From: Alnus glutinosa | Taxonomy: Eukaryota > Streptophyta > Magnoliopsida > Fagales > Betulaceae | Assembly (NCBI RefSeq): GCF_958979055.1 | Contig: NC_084897.1 | Location: 27,120,628-27,184,627, forward strand | DNA length: 64,000 bases | Reading direction: 5' to 3' | In this document: positions 1 to 12,695 of the stretch, in pieces | Layout: each line of letters begins with the position of its first letter | Position numbering within the stretch: position 1 is the stretch's first letter | Position numbers and translations under genes: made by a program | The notes under the pieces: model-generated | The model's database searches: none | What the model saw: only the letters and a program-made list of their open reading frames with translations | Told to the model about the DNA's origin: nothing

Positions 1-29
1 GACTGACATTCTTTATTTTGGGTCTTCAG

Positions 30-1734
30 ATTGGAGCCATTTATTTGTGGTCTTACGTTTACAACATTGTGCGGATTTTCTCAAGTAGGGTCAACGAAAA
101 AGTCAACATAGACGAATTCGCAAGCAATATGAAGTCTAGTGGGAGAGCATCGGAATTACCCCAGGAGAGTTGCTCAGAAGCACTTCTTCCTTCAGAAAAC
201 TATTCTGTATCTATGGACTGTGCAAATAAATCAATGCCTCCTCCTGAGGAAAAAGTGAAAGTTGTTTCCTCCTCCTTTGCTATAACTGAGAATTTCTTAA
301 CTTAGAAGTTTCTCTTCTGGAGATTTACAATAATCTTTTTGCAATTTCATTGCAGGTTCCAATCTCATATGCGATTAAGTACTACTTAAGGGTGCTTTCA
401 AGAAAGATCAATCTAGGGGCCATATTTGCACCTTCAACTACTGGAGCGGTATCTCTTTGGTTTTTTCCCCCCCTCATGGCATGGCGCTTTATTTTATTTT
501 ATTTTATTTTATTTTTTATAAGCTGGGGATGTAATGTACCCTGATGATTCACTGGGATACACTAGTACATGCTTTTAATTGCCACTGCAAATGCATTAGG
601 TGTTCAACGTAGTGAGAGGGTTAATAAAAGTCCCCATTGTAAATATAGTACAAGCCCTTCGATAATCTAATAATAGTGTAGCATAGCATAGTTGTCTAGA
701 TAAAAGTAGGATTGATGTTTGAAGCAAATATAATGCAAACATGTCTTGCTGGTAATTTGATGACTGATATTTCTTTACATTTTCTTGTATCATGTATAGA
801 TTGTCGGGTTCATCATTGGTGTGGTTCCCCAGATCCGAAAGTTCATAATTGGTACCGATGCTCCTTTACGTGTGGTTCTGGACTCTGCTTCTTTTTTGGG
901 GTATATATCATAAGGTTCTTCTTTATAGGTTTTTTAGTCTCAAAGTAATGTTTGTTAGGAAATGAATATGAAAATTTCAACTAATTGGTTCTCATTACCT
1001 CTAGAATTAATGAGATAAAAGTTTCCTTACCTTCCTTATCTCTCCAGTGAAGCAGCCATCCCAACTCTCACCCTGATATTAGGAGGAAACCTTCTTAAAG
1101 GTAATAAAATGTTCAATTTTTTTTTTAATTTTTTTTTTTTACTGTTTGTCATGACTACCTTATAACCCTAGTTTTGTTTTTATGCTCTCTCATTTTTATT
1201 TTTATTTTTATTGACAAGTTTTTAGAGGATACCATATGTTGTTGTCATTCAGGCTTAAAAAGGTTAGGTATTCTACAGCCACTCATCATTGGCATCATAG
1301 CAGTGCGATATGTTGTCCTGCCTCTCTTGGGCATTGTCATTGTTAAAAGTGCCATACGCCTTGGTTTCATTCACTCAGATCCACTGTATCAGTTTGTTCT
1401 TCTACTTCAGTATGCACTTCCACCAGCAATGAACATAGGTACGATAAGTTTCGATCTACTTTTTGAGAATTGAATACTCTAACGTAAGCTTCATTTGTAT
1501 TCAATATGTGTATGTATATATATTATCTTTTCGTTTTTGTCCTTCAAAATGAGCTCTGTTAATCTTTTTCAATCATTAATATATATGTTTTCCTTGTTTC
1601 ATATGACAGGCACAATCACCCAATTGTTTGGAGCTGGCAAGAGTGAATGTTCTGTCATCATGCTATGGACATATGCTTTGGCTTCAGTTTCACTAACGCT
1701 TTGGTCGGCCTTCTTCATGTGGCTAGTTGCTTGA
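30..1734 (+). CDS. PIN-LIKES (PILS) auxin transport facilitator, C-terminal part
   Basis: Partial gene cut by the left edge. Proposed exons: 30-254, 356-448, 800-900, 1048-1100, 1253-1438 and 1610-1734, all with GT-AG borders and matching phases, giving 260 codons to a TGA stop. The first visible exon probably starts at 30, after a pyrimidine-rich tract ending in CAG. Diagnostic PILS stretches are INLGAIFAPSTTGA, IIGVVPQIRKLIIGTDAPLR, SDPLYQFVLLLQYALPPAMN and GTITQLFGAGKSECSVIMLW, ending in a hydrophobic tail. The family sits in the endoplasmic reticulum membrane and limits nuclear auxin by sequestering it; the visible part covers the hydrophilic loop and the C-terminal membrane bundle. The loop is Ser/Pro-rich and poorly conserved. 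I cannot assign a numbered PILS member. The family call is firm; exon ends are by eye. Confidence 0.92.
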
Positions 1735-2837
1735 TCCGTATCTCTTCATGTACAATGTTGTACATGGCTCAAGGAGTCAGGCTAGGAATTTTAGTCACAG
1801 TTCTATCTTCCTAACTTATGTTGTACAATCCATAATCATTCTTTTCAAGCTCTTTAAGCATCAATTTCACTACTTAATTCCGTTGTAGTTTATGTGAGTT
1901 TTAATTAATTAAAAGGCGACAAAAATAAAATAAAATCAATCGGTTTATGCAGTCTTGAGATAAAGGTAACAAAGACCTCTTATTAGGATAGGATTTAGGC
2001 ATAATAATAATAATAATTTTTTTTTATAAAAAAAAAAAAAAAAAAAGGGCTAAAGCGTCAATACGGTACGTTATACGGGGCAAGGGAGAACCCAAATCAG
2101 AAAGTGGAGTGCAGTGTCAAGTTGCCAAACACGAGCGTAATTGTAGTAGAACAGATGTAGATTGATGGTGGTCCGTGATCGATCGAGAGGCGATATTCGG
2201 ATCCAATGGCTACAAAGACGAAGACCCTGATGGTTGGGTCACGTATGATATCAGACATGCCCTAAACAGCCTTAAAAGTTAAAACCCCCAACTCCATCGA
2301 CATCCTGGACCATCCACTGAAATCTGTTGGTCTGAGCTCCCCCGGTGGCCGGTACCCCCACCCCCCACGCCACGACCAAGATAATAGACATTCTCAAATT
2401 GACCATTTTGTATAAACTCCCCCCAAATAATTCGAGGCTCCAGCAAAACAGTGAGCAGGAAAAATCCTTCTTCTACTCTGGTTCCTAACCTTCATTGGGC
2501 ATCTCTTTGCACCTGGAGTTGGGGCTCTGCTGCTGCTTCTGTTTTCCAAATATGGAGCATGTTCTTTTTTGAAGAACTTGGATATGTGCAAGCTCATTTG
2601 GTCAGTTAATACTCTGACACCCTGCTATACTATACTCTGCTCTGCCATCTCATTCACACTCGTAAATGTTTTTATCACAGATGACAGATCGTTATAATCG
2701 TGTAGGAGAGCTTTGGTTTAGAATTTATATTAATGATCATAATATTCTAAGACAAAACTCTAGTCTCCCAATGATCCACACACAGACATAGTTATTACTA
2801 GGAGTTGTACCTAATAATAAAGAAGCGACCGCCGACC
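1735..2837. other. Intergenic spacer between PILS and FRS5
   Basis: No gene is seen here. The first part is the likely PILS 3' UTR. Around 2001-2046 there is an (ATA)n tract followed by an A run. The part from about 2400 to 2837 is less AT-rich and is the probable FRS5 leader. The open frames here are short and match nothing I recognise. Confidence 0.5.
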
Positions 2838-5800
2838 ATGGAGATTGAACCTCTGAGCATGGGCAACGAGGTGATTGAATTTGACCTGATGGGTCTCGCT
2901 GATGACGCCGTCGACATTGAGCACCCTGTTGACGATGATGAAGACCTTCTTGACAATTCAGCTACCACTGCTGCTGTCGGGTCCGCTAGTCAACTTTACA
3001 TCCCTCAAGGTGCTGCTGACACTGATCTCGAACCCTACGAGGGCATGGAATTCGAATCCGAAGAGGCTGCCAAGGCCTTCTACAATTCCTACGCTCGCCG
3101 TGTTGGCTTCAGCTCCCGTGTCAGCATGTCCCGCCGCTCCAGACGTGATGGTGCCATCATTCAGAGATCTTTTGTGTGTGCCAAAGAGGGCTTTCGTGTT
3201 GACAAGGACAAGCCTGGCCGTGACCCAGCCAGGGTCAAACGCCCCCGGGCTGAAACCCGCGTTGGTTGTAAGGCCATGTTGGTTGTCAAAATTCAAGATT
3301 CTGGTAGATGGGTTGTTTCCAATTTTGTCAAGGAACACAACCATGAGCTCGTTCCCGCGGATAAGGTGCACTGCCTCCGCTCCCACCGTCACGTCTCTGG
3401 TTCTGCAAAGTCCTTGATAGATACCTTGCAAGGTGCTGGGATTGGCCCCAGTGGAATTATGTCTGCACTCATCAAAGAATATGGTGGCATCAGCAATGTT
3501 GGTTTCACAGAGCGTGACTGTAGGAATTACATGAGGAGTAGTCGGCAGAGGACCCTTGGAGGTGACACCCAGCTCCTCTTGGACTACTTGAGAAACAGGC
3601 AAGCTGATAACCCTTCTTTTTTCTATGCTGTGCAGGGAGATGAGGATCAGTGCATGAGCAATATTTTCTGGGCTGATCCCAAGGCAAGGACTAACTACAC
3701 TTACTTCGGAGACACGGTTACTTTTGACACGACTTACAGATCAAACCGCTACCGGTTGCCCTTTGCGCCTTTCACTGGAGTTAACCATCATGGACAACCT
3801 GTGTTGTTTGGTTGTGCTCTCCTGATGAATGAATCTGAGGCATCCTTTGTTTGGTTGTTTAAGATGTGGCTTGAGGCAATGTCTTGGCGGCCTCCAGTCT
3901 CAATAACCACTGATCATGACAGGGTAATTCGCTTGGCTGTTACCCAGGTCCTTCCTGAGACCCGTCACCGATTCTGCAAGTGGCATATCTTTAAAGAATG
4001 CCAAGAAAAGCTATCCCATGTGCTTTCTGAACATCCCAATTTTGAAGCAGAGCTCCATAAGTGTGTCAACCTGACAGAATCCACTGAAGAGTTTGAATCT
4101 TGTTGGCTATCTCTAATTGATAGATATGATCTCAGGGGACATGAATGGTTAGGAACAATTTATGCCGACAGGGGGCAGTGGGTCCCGGTATACTTGAGAG
4201 ATGCATTCTTTGCTGAAATGTCAATAACACAACATAGTGATAATATAAACTCTTATTTTGACGGATATGTCAATGCATCAACAACCCTACAGCTGTTTGT
4301 TAAGCAGTATGAAAAGGCTCTCGAAAGTCGCTATGAGAAAGAAGTCAAGGCAGATTATGACACTATAAAAACTGCTCCAGTCCTTAAAACCCCATCGCCC
4401 ATGGAGAAACAGGTAGCTGAGCTTTACACAAGGAAATTATTTATAAAATTCCAAGAGGAGTTGGTTGAGACAATGACTTTCTTGGCAACCAGAGTTAATG
4501 ATGATGAGGCAATTACAACATATCGAGTTGCTAAATTTGGAGAAATTCATAAATCTTACTTTGTTACATTTAATGTTCGTGAGTTACAAGCAACTTGCAG
4601 TTGCCAGATGTTTGAGTTCTCTGGTCTTCTTTGTAGACATATACTGACAGTTTTTAGGGTGACAAATGTTCTCACTCTACCATCCCGTTATATTTTGAAA
4701 CGTTGGACAAGGAGTGCCAAGAGTGGTGTCATATTGGAGGAACGTGCCAGTGATCTGTTGAATGGTGCACAAGAATCTCTTTCTGTTCGGTACAATAATC
4801 TTCGTCATGAGGCCCTTAAGTATGTTGATAGAGGAGTTAAAACTGCAGAAATTTACATTGTGGCAATGGATGCTCTGCAGGAAGCTGCAAATAAAGTTGT
4901 TCTTGCCAAAAAGAATAGCGGGAAAAGCACTTTTGTCAATGCAAGTGGCAGAGAAGATTGCGCACATCAAGGAATTCTACCAATTAATACCTGTGGGGAT
5001 CATCAATGTGATTTAGAACAACCTCTCTCTGTGGTCAGTTTCTGTTACTTACGTTTACTGTTTTTTGATAATTTCTTTTTGAGCTTTCTATGTTTTAGGT
5101 CATCGGTGTAGTTGCTTGTAACTTGCAGATTCAGTAATGAATTATCGCATTAAAAAAATGTCGCAAATTACACCTCTCCTTTTGCCAAAGAACCATATCA
5201 CCAGCTGATTTTTCCCTTTATAGAACAGTAGTCTAAAAGCTCCCTGAAGAAAACTAGTTTCATTAAGTAGCATAATTTTATAGTACCAAGGTTATCTCCA
5301 CGATCACTTCTACTGTTGTTGGAACACCATCACCTCAGTTGTAGAATTATCATCCGTTTGAATAGTCTGCTTCTTCAATTTCAGTGTATTTTTAGTCATT
5401 TCTTCCTGTCATTGCCATCTGATAGACTACTGTCATATCATTATACTGTTTTTGGTTAGTATAGCACATATACTGGCTCCAGGTAGTTTGCGTGTGGTTA
5501 GTGTGTGTGTGTATGTATTTAACTATTTATGCATGTATGTATACATATGTATTCTAACCTTATAGTGGTCATTAATCTTATGGACTATGATTACCTCTGG
5601 GCAGCATGACATCTCTTCCCAGGGCATCCTTTTGTCTGTAATCTCATCTCTGGTTTTGTCTCTTCTCTACCATATACATGATTTGGTATTCTTCAACTAA
5701 AAGAGTTTAGCCTTCTTCAAATCTTGTTTGTCAGATTACCAACATCCTCAAGACTCAGATCATACAATCTGAAATCTCTCAGGCTCTGATATGTGCCGTG

Positions 5801-5859
5801 TCATCTCCTGCCAGCTGTATCCATTATCATGTCCCTTAAAATGCTTTTTTTTTTTAAAC

Positions 5860-5890
<31 letters not shown>

Positions 5891-6916
5891 AAAAAAATTA
5901 TCAATGATTCTTCTTGGATCATTTATTATTTAAATGGCATATTTTGTGTCTCTCCTTTTAAGTGGGAGCAAATGTTCTTTTTTAAAAAGACAGCAGATGT
6001 TCACTTCTTTTGCAAATTAGCTTGGAGATTGATCTTTAGTAGCTATATGACACTCATCCATCTGCTAGTGTTTCAATTCTTTTTCATTCAATTTGTAAAT
6101 GAAGAGCCCAATTTTGGATCAGGATCCACTACAATTTCAAAGGAAATGTAGATTTTCAAATTATGTAAATTAAGGTCGTTTCTTGCATCGTATGGCTTGA
6201 AAAATGCTACCTATTAAAAATGTGGTTGTTATTGAGGAAAAAAAATTCATTCCAAAAGATTTTTTTCTTTACTTTTGAAGATAAGCTTTTTATTGAATAA
6301 ATCAAAAGACAGTTTTTTGCTCAAAGGCTTTCTACGACATAAAGAGCAAGAACTTGATGAAAATATACTAAATTCTCATTGGTAATATATCACATTTTTA
6401 ATAGGTAACATATGTCACTTCATTCGATACAAGAAACGACATTAATTTACATAATTTGAGAATATATAATTTCTTTAAAATTGTAGGGATCCTTATCCAA
6501 ATATTAGTATTAATGAACTACTACATAATATATACGACTTTGTCCTTAGATCTAAAAGAACTACTGACCTGTCCTTAGATCTAAGGACAAAGGAACTACT
6601 ACATGACCTGTTTGTTTCTAGTGTAACTAACATGCAACTGTGAATTTTGATTATTTGGTCAATTGATAATGTGTCGAATGATGTTAGGTAAATTATGATC
6701 TATACATCGTATGACTTTATTATTACTAAACTTTGCATATGGCTGTAGGATGAGCAAGACAGGAAGATCCTAAAGCTATTGCGACAACTTGAGCGTGCAC
6801 GGCGAAAATGTGATGTGTATCGGGCCAATTTGCTTTCAGTTTTGAAAGATATTGAGGAACAGAAATTACAGCTTTCAGTTAAAGTTCAAAACATTAAGTT
6901 AGCAACGAAAGACTGA
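2838..6916 (+). CDS. FRS5: FAR1-RELATED SEQUENCE 5-like transcription factor
   Basis: Two exons: 2838-5033 and 6749-6916, joined in phase 0, giving 787 aa, about the length of Arabidopsis FRS5. The ATG at 2838 lies in a good context (GACCATGG); the open frame upstream has no better ATG. Domains: an acidic N-terminus; a FAR1 DNA-binding WRKY-GCM1-type zinc finger at about 65-165 (LEPYEGMEFESEEAAKAFYN to the EHNHEL motif); a MULE-transposase-derived domain at about 290-385 (VTFDTTY and TTDHDR carry the conserved acidic residues); a SWIM zinc finger at about 580-605 (CSCQMFEFSGLLCRHIL, a CxCx(n)CxH pattern). The small second exon encodes a coiled-coil tail (EEQKLQLSVKVQN) typical of FRS5. The family descends from a domesticated Mutator transposase and works in the nucleus in light and development signalling. 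The neighbouring gene is tail to tail on the other strand. Confidence 0.93.
5034..6748 (+). other. Long intron of the FRS5-like gene
   Basis: The 1.7-kb intron runs from a GTCAGT donor after codon 732 to a TGTAG acceptor before GATGAGCAAGAC. Besides the MITE at 6110-6505 it holds a T/A homopolymer pair at about 5846-5888 and a degenerate direct repeat of about 40 bp around TGTCCTTAGATCTAA at 6541-6610. Retention of this intron would add about 25 codons and end the protein at 5111 without the coiled-coil tail. Confidence 0.75.
6110..6505. mobile_element. Foldback MITE in the FRS5 intron
   Basis: The two ends are long inverted repeats. The left arm, about 6110-6235, and the reverse complement of the right arm, about 6365-6505, share AAATTATGTAAATTAA, GTCGTTTCTTG, CCTATTAAAAATGTG and the terminal GGATC..GGATCC..ACAATTT pattern. 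The spacer is about 130 bp and has no coding potential. I could not define a clean target duplication, so the superfamily is open. It lies wholly inside the intron, clear of both splice sites. Confidence 0.75.
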
Positions 6917-7870
6917 GATCTGAATGGCATTGACGTTATCCGAATGCGCGTGTCTACTTCAGTAAGGTCTCGTTTTGCTGTTGACTGGCACATGAAGAAG
7001 CAGGGAGGGGAGGGGGGATGACATAGTTTTACTTTTACTTAATTGATTTCATATTAGAAAAAACTTCAATATTGAAAATTCCCGGGAATGATCAAATTGC
7101 TTTGTCAGACCCGTGTACGTGATTTTCCCCACCGGTGGAATATGGAAATTGCTGTAATCCTTTTTCTGAAGAATGTAAAATGGAAGTGACAAATGCTTTA
7201 TATTTTGAAAAATTAGGAATTACTTTGGGACAACGACTTAAAGGTCAGCCGACTCAGCCGTTTGCCTGCAGCGGGACATAGGGGTGATTAGGCAATCAGG
7301 TTGTACACTGCCCCTATGGGCAGAGAACAGCCCCAAACCACCCGTAGCCAGTGGAGGATGATTTTGAACAACCATCTGCCTGTATATGTAGGGGGGATAG
7401 TTAGCATCAAATGACAAAAAATTCCTACAAACAGACTTCTCAGTCGCTATATTGTACAGATATTGCTCGCCACCCGTTGAAGGTATTTGATGACCTCCAC
7501 ACACACAAAACAACAGAGGACCTCCATCGGCCGTCACCTGGCAAATATGCACGGACTTTATTTCTATTATATCAAATACTGGATTACATATTCAACAAAA
7601 AAAAAAAAAAAACCGAGCAAGAGACGTTATTTGTTCAACCAACCTGTTTTCAGCAATTGAATAATCTCAATGAGAGAAAGAATGGAAAAAAATAAAAATA
7701 AAAATAAAAAATCATACTCGGATTTGATTTAAAAATAAAAAATAAACTGCCAAATTGCAAAGTTGAGATCATGTTTAGACTACAAGAGACCTTATTTTTC
7801 TGTGCACCCAACCATGACGAATATGATAGCATAATGATGAGGGAGCAGTAGAATACAAATTAAGATCGGA
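6917..7870. other. Convergent spacer between FRS5 and DGAT2
   Basis: This holds the FRS5 3' UTR, probably to about 7210, and the DGAT2 3' flank on the other strand. A poly-A tract lies at about 7599-7614 and an A/T-rich AAAATA tract at about 7690-7745. The stretch 7238-7560 is open in more than one frame but has no recognisable protein; no gene is called. Confidence 0.5.
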
Positions 7871-8136
7871 TCAAAGAATTTTCAGTTGAAGGTCAGCATA
7901 GCCAACATGTGCTTTGTGCCTTTCAAAGAGATCTTGCAGTGCTTCAACAAACTGACGGTGAGCTTCGATGACCTGAAACACAAAAACAAGCAAGTAAACT
8001 AATGGAATTACATACATTGCTCGTCATTTTGGGTTATGAGCTTGCTGAACTATAAGTAGGTTAGGTATAGCTTGAGCAGCTTGCAAGGCCCTCAGGATTC
8101 CATTTACAAGTGAACTACACACATATTTCCATAAAA

Positions 8137-8167
<31 letters not shown>

Positions 8168-9758
8168 GTGCAGCCTGAGCCAGTGTATTCATCACTTTTA
8201 AGCATATGAGACGGCGCCTGAAGTCAATATGCATAACATATTAACATCAGAAGCTATGACTCAAGAAAACACAACATGCCAATGCAAATAAGTTCCCCCT
8301 CCATCTTCTTTTCATGTTAAAATCTATTTCCTATTGATTTGTTGTGTTCAGTTCAAAAACAAGATGCTTCAAAAGATAAGCGTGAAGCAAAGGAGTCTCC
8401 TCATTGGACAATGTAATGCTGGGGTCTTGGGTAGAGACAGGCGTGTGAGTTTGAGCGAGAATCATGAGACTCCATGGGCAGGTCATCCAGGTCAGCAACG
8501 AACCCTGGCTCTCCTTTCCTGGCTGGAAGTGTTTGGGTTAAGGAATGTTTCTATTATTTGACAATGGGCAAGGGTTGAAAAAATAAATATACAAGGGATT
8601 CTGCATAGTTAATTTAATGCACAACTGATAGACAAATATAACATATACATGATGCTCAACATTTGAGCAGCAATCATACCTCTTCCATGGTGGGTTGTGG
8701 ATTTTTCTTGAGCTCAATTGGTCTACCCACCACCACATGCATTGGATGCCTATAGGGTAAAGGAGATCTGCAAAATAGAAGGCACCAACTCTAGATGATT
8801 GCCAACTCTCTGCACATTTCCATATGTCGTTACTGCAGACAAATTCTCAAACAAATGCATGCAGAAGTGACAGGCCTAGAATTTCAATAAACAAATTGGA
8901 TGAAGAAATAAAAGGAGGACAAGGAGGTGGACGAGCACGAGCGTAATATAGTGAGAGTAAAGATATTAAGAGAACTATACGCACCCCAAAATTCCCCAGA
9001 AGTATATTGGAGTGAACTTGATAGCTCTAGAAAATTGTAGGAAGAGCTTCCCACCTGGCTTCCACCACTTATAAACATGCGACTGTTGCACAATTGGGGA
9101 AAAGAGACCAAAGGAGAGGAATAAATTAGCTGTTTTGAGTAAAGCAAAACACATCACTGAGATTATTTGGATCTAGATTTTGTGGGTTTTGAATGGGCCT
9201 CAGATCTCAACATATGATCATGGACCAATAAAGCAAAACCATTAAATGCATATCAAACACAAATCAGCTACTACAATTATAAAATCCTAAAACCTAAATA
9301 AGGAAAAGAGAAGGGGAAAAGAAGTATTAAGAACCAGTACCTGACCAAAGCAGAAAACTGGAACCAGAGAATGGCCCATCTCCATGGCTATGCGAACAAA
9401 TCCTCTTCTTGTCTTGAGGAAAGCAATCTACAAAGGCAAGACATTAGAAATCTCCCGTGGAAGTTTATCAAAAGCAACAAGTATGCTCTCTATATGTGCA
9501 TATGCTGTAACGACCTAGGAACAAACGCTAACCACATTTGCGGCCTGTGCTATCACCCCAAAATGACTAGTCAATTTAGAGCTTCCTTATAATCACTTAT
9601 AAAGCTTAGTTTCACCTAGTAAATAAGAAATGTAGAACTTAGCACTCATGAGCACTCACTCTCTATGTGGGCTTCTTCCTAATATAGGATAAGGGTGTTA
9701 CATATGCGCTCACACACACATGTTGTATGTCGGTGCATGTGTGTGTGTGTGTGTATGC

Positions 9759-9797
<39 letters not shown>

Positions 9798-11381
9798 GGA
9801 TTTCTATAGACAAAATCAACACAAATAATTTAAAGCGATGATAGAATGAGGAAAGAGCTTAATATTGCCCATTTGATTGTATAGCCAAGAATGTCAAATC
9901 TTTATGAAAACTGTGGTGTTCAATTATTATCCAATGTCTGCAAACAGACATGGATGAGTACATGGAAACATTGAATAGACATAAACATACAGCATGAGGA
10001 AGAGTTAAAAGGTTAAACCTCAGAACCATGCTCCATAAGAAATGTCTCTTGCACTCCCCCTGGCACTATGATGCAGCTATAACCAGCTTCCAAGAAGGAG
10101 GTGAAATTTTTCTTCGTTGCAGGTGCAAGACCTAACCATGTCCATATGTGCCTCAAAAAAGGTGTGTAGAACACCTAATCATTTTCTCACACATGATGAG
10201 AGAGACTGAACAGAGAGGAAGGCTCCAAGAAATGTATACAACTTCAGGGTAAAAAAATCTTACAGCGCTACTAGCAAGGACCTTTATCTTTGGGAGTGGC
10301 ATGAAACCTGTAAGGTCAGCAAGTGCAACAACGCCAATTGGCAAAACTGAGTGTGGTTCATAACCAAAGACTGCATAAAACACAGATAAAGGTTAGTACT
10401 TTATCAAAACAAGGAGAAACAAGAGGCTATTTGGCTAATTACAGTGCTAAAGCACCACACAAAACTATTGCATCAGTGGCTTACTAATTTAAATTCAGCA
10501 GGCAAATAGAAATGAACCACCTAACCGCTCTCTTGACTAATGGCTAACAAAGTAAGCAAAGAGTAACCGCATCTCTCTCATAACTCTCACAAATCCTGAA
10601 CAATGCGTTGACCCAAAATCATATTGGCTAGTAACTGTTGGGGAGATTAAAACCTTGAGGAGTCTTTAAGTGAGACCATAATATTGTAGGTTAGGCACCA
10701 CTCAACCCAAAAGCTTAAGCCTATAGGTTTGGACCAATTAACTATCTCCCATCCTTCTAATAGACGATGAGAGCAGGAAAAAAAAAAAAAAAAAAGAGTA
10801 AAGAAAACAAAAGATAATACTGCAATGGGAGAATGGAACAAACCATAAGCACGAGCAGGATCAAAGGCTTGTATATCCTCTACATGCAGAGTCACTGGGA
10901 AGTAACTGCAAGCATGCTTACAAATATACCTGCAAATAATTGTTTCTTTTAAAAAAAAAAAAAATGGTAAAAAAGGAAACGCTGAGTAACTCTGAAGAGG
11001 GGGAAGAGAGTAGCAGTAAACCTGGACAATCGTCGGCCTAATCTGCTTTTATCGTCAACGGGAATGACCATAAATAACACAAGCAATCCGAAAACCCTGA
11101 TTGAATACAAGCAGAGTCAAAATTGAAGAGAAAGAATAATAATAAAGAGAGAGGGAAAAGAAAAAAGGAAAAGGGAAGGGCCAGAAAACGAACAAAAGGG
11201 ATTTGGAAAGAGGAAGGAAGTAAAGGGAGAAGAGGAGCAAAGCGACGTTGAAATGGATGATCCCCAGCCATATCCCCAGCGCCACTACTGTGTGTAGTAC
11301 GTTCGATTCGAATTCTTCTCTTCCCTTAAATACCCTCGGCTGCGGCTCTGGCGTTGTCTCCGTCCCCTCCACCGTCACCAT
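7871..11381 (-). CDS. DGAT2: Diacylglycerol O-acyltransferase 2 (DGAT2)
   Basis: Nine exons on the minus strand: 11381-11194, 11096-11022, 10929-10844, 10370-10264, 10174-10019, 9427-9341, 9082-8985, 8767-8680 and 7972-7871. All phases match and the total is 987 nt, 328 aa. The enzyme adds an acyl group from acyl-CoA to diacylglycerol, the last step of triacylglycerol synthesis, in the endoplasmic reticulum membrane. Visible signatures: an N-terminal hydrophobic hairpin ([20 protein letters not shown], then [19 protein letters not shown]); the plant DGAT2 catalytic motif [10 protein letters not shown] at 120-129; [21 protein letters not shown] near 190-195; [12 protein letters not shown] near 211-222; VPVFCFGQ at 226-233; and the C-terminal ER-type end LQLKIL. 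Every family landmark is present and no break is seen, so the gene looks functional. Introns contain A-rich tracts and dinucleotide repeats, including (GT)n(GA)n near 9738-9796. Confidence 0.96.
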
Positions 11382-12411
11382 CCTCAGCCTTTCCTTTCCC
11401 TTGTGCTTCTTCTTCCTCCTCTTCCAAAAATCCGACGTTACGCAAAAGGTAATTAAGTAAGTTCAACCGCCTCTGACTACAACTGAACTAAAAGCTGTCT
11501 ACCCTTTGCTGGCCTTTCCAATTCCAACCAAAATCTCTCCGGTATATCATTACTCTAATAACAATACACTTAAATAATCAAACAAAACCAAAATAGATGC
11601 CATCCCCATCATTTCATTGAATTCAACGTCCCCGCTCTCCTCGCACACTCACATGACACGATCACATGCTAACACGTATGAGAAAAACTTCACTCGCTCT
11701 TTCTAGCCACGTGCAGCCATGCCGTCGCTTGATTGCGTTTGCATACTAATTTTTTTGTTTTTCTTTTTTTACTATGTTGACCGATACCGATAGACTTAAC
11801 TAATTTTTGAATTTTTTTTAATAACTATTCAATTTTTTTTTTCTTTTTTAAACTAATAAGTATTCATTTAGTTAAGACTATCACAATAATAATTATAAAA
11901 CAGAAATATGACTTTTACCATGGCTGTTTAGCAGCATACCTATAAAAAATAAATAAATAAATGTTACTACCTAAAATTTTCCACACCCAACGTTCACCTT
12001 TTTGTGGCTAATTTTTAGCATTGCGATTACTTTGGGTGGCCTAAATGTGAATAATTTCCTGCAGGCCGCGGCCCCTAATTAAGGATGGGTGCATGTGGTT
12101 GAACCACTTTGAATACAACAGCAATAAGTAATCACGCAATCTACGTTTTATTGTTTTTGTTTCCTTTGAAAAAGAGCAATGCTCTTCTTTTCCGCTTTTT
12201 TTCTTCTTCTTTTTTTTTTTTTTTTCTTTTTTTTTAAAAAAAAAAATTTATTATTTTCGAGATACAAGGAAAAGGGTAATCATTTATTTTCGAGTGTTGA
12301 GTTTAAATTATGTTAAGATATAAATATAGACTATAAAAATTAATTTTAACCCGATTTATTTAATTAAACAGATAAAATCTTTCAATCATAATCTACTAAT
12401 TTTATATTTAA
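11382..12411. other. DGAT2 upstream region and AT-rich spacer
   Basis: The first few hundred bases should hold the DGAT2 promoter and leader on the minus strand. The rest is AT-rich with T and A runs (about 12210-12245). Near 12337-12410 lies a short repeat (AACCCGATTTATTTAATTAAAC) that recurs at about 24840-24900. No gene seen. Confidence 0.45.
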
Positions 12412-12648
12412 GAGTTAAAGATCTTTATGGTACCTGTGGTTTTGAAACTTTATTTTTTGGTACCTCAGTTTCAATTCGCATCACACATGGTATTTAAATT
12501 TTGGAAAAAGACTGAATTGGTACCTCCGTTAGTTTTTCCGTCCAAAAACTAATTATTTGCCACATGTCAACCCATGAGTGTAGACATGTGTCATAATGTT
12601 AAAAAAAAAATGGTTAAGAGGTGAGGGTGGCTCCCCAGGGCCAAAGAG

Positions 12649-12695
<47 letters not shown>

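Noticed and set aside
2958-3602. 214-codon antisense frame within FRS5
   Set aside because: It is a shadow of the strongly biased FRS5 coding sequence; no homology to any family I know, and the sense frame has all domains.
7238-7560. Open frames between FRS5 and DGAT2
   Set aside because: Short, overlapping on both strands and without family features; more likely 3' UTR and spacer.
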